The position numbers and the translations under genes are program-made. DNA of 49,344 nucleotides from Merdimonas faecis (GTDB lineage Bacteria > Bacillota > Clostridia > Lachnospirales > Lachnospiraceae): the NCBI RefSeq assembly GCF_001754075.1, contig NZ_MIEH01000019.1, positions 1-49,344 of the forward strand. Direction: 5' to 3'. The notes under the pieces were generated by a model. That model made no database searches. It saw only the letters and a program-made list of their open reading frames with translations, and was not told the origin of the DNA. Of this stretch, positions 48,977-49,344 are shown in pieces (positions within the stretch are counted from its first letter, which is position 1; each line of letters opens with the position of its first letter).

Positions 48977-49013
48977 TTGTAGAAAGAATCCTTTCTACAA
49001 AACTAAGTATAAT
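48977..49013 (+). promoter_or_regulatory. Dyad operator and -10 upstream of the small Asn-rich gene
   Basis: TTGTAGAAAG (48977-48986) and CTTTCTACAA (48991-49000) form a perfect 10+10 dyad with spacer AATC. It covers the -35 position expected for TATAAT at 49008-49013. No -35 hexamer is present, so an activator or alternative sigma is likely. Confidence 0.5.
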
Positions 49014-49152
49014 ATAGCAGATAAAAAAAAGCAAGTAAAATATTAAAAAAATCTTAATATAAAACAAACAGCATTTTTATGGGATGTGATACATAGAATC
49101 CGCCGGAAAGGAAATACTAACGTCGAAACCAAAAAAATCAGGAGGAATTGAT

Positions 49153-49326
49153 ATGGCAAAAAACAATCAGACATCCAACGGTAACCAGAATGCAAACACG
49201 GAGCAGAACAGCACCAGCAAGCGCACAGCAGGAAAAAATGCATCCAACAATAAAAATTCCTACGGGAAAAACAATGCATCCAGAAATTACACCTCCGGGG
49301 CATCTGATTACAGCGATAAGTATTAA
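49153..49326 (+). CDS. Small Asn/Ser/Lys-rich protein
   Basis: A 57-residue hydrophilic protein: about a quarter Asn, many Ser, Thr and Lys, no hydrophobic segment, ending SDYSDKY. AGGAGGA lies 7 bases upstream of the ATG. Composition recalls small disordered or spore-associated proteins, but no family is recognised. Too short for most ORF callers. It has a leader of about 130 AT-rich bases behind the dyad at 48977. Confidence 0.6.
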   Translation: MAKNNQTSNGNQNANTEQNSTSKRTAGKNASNNKNSYGKNNASRNYTSGASDYSDKY

Positions 49327-49344
49327 CGCGAATGGGGACGTACA

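Noticed and set aside
1-49344. CRISPR array, tRNA or rRNA genes
   Set aside because: No regularly spaced repeats, cloverleaf or rRNA-like stretches were found by eye.

Overview
The window looks like chromosome of a gut Lachnospiraceae bacterium (Blautia / Mediterraneibacter / Faecalicatena-like). This is inferred from gene content: type III glutamine synthetase, clostridial-type thiSFG-E, GH94 phosphorylases, cupin AraC regulators, LanFEG-like ABC operons, strong AGGAGG ribosome binding sites and TTGACA-17-TATAAT promoters. No rRNA, tRNA or CRISPR array was seen. The left ~29 kb is AT-richer accessory DNA full of truncated and fused genes. The right ~20 kb is GC-richer and looks like ordinary chromosome.

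Layout. 0-4.2 kb: IS66 remnant (TnpA, TnpB), zinc-ribbon ORF, WYL regulator, PRiA4_ORF3-type protein. 4.3-6.1 kb: graveyard of a Y-family polymerase piece, an intact AAA ATPase, RloA/AbiLi and RloB/AbiLii pieces and a possible VirB4 tail. 6.1-8.1 kb: HigBA with a metallopeptidase-bearing HigA, and a small unknown. 8.1-10.4 kb: a Crp/Fnr regulator divergent from a three-gene ferredoxin/cupin operon, sharing one palindrome. 10.4-15.0 kb: a frameshifted MATE pump fused to an ABC exporter tail, three methyltransferases with a membrane protein, and an AraC stub. 15.1-28.3 kb: a beta-glucan locus with GH16, AraC regulator, two GH94 phosphorylases, a sugar ABC importer and GH3. 28.3-29.6 kb: a hipBA remnant colliding with a relBE remnant.

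29.6-29.9 kb holds an unassigned structured RNA candidate. Then come capA, a probable HesB/IscA-like selenoprotein gene interrupted by UGA (31433-31729), an MFS transporter and its AraC regulator, a LanFEG-like ABC operon divergent from a two-component system (with phased response-regulator boxes and a 70-bp tandem promoter duplication), thiS-thiF-thiG-thiE behind a long attenuator, fba, glnN, a HAAS-domain protein, an ECF sigma factor/ABC operon and a small Asn-rich protein.

How the genes work together. In the glucan locus the binding protein and two permeases import oligosaccharides. Cytoplasmic GH16 and GH3 hydrolyse them and the two GH94 enzymes cleave them phosphorolytically to sugar-1-phosphate; the AraC protein probably regulates. 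The most noteworthy items are the UGA-interrupted gene with a SECIS-like hairpin, the free-standing RNA candidate, the thiS leader, the shared Crp/Fnr operator placed exactly at -41.5 of a predicted promoter, and the repeated chimeric gene junctions of the left arm.
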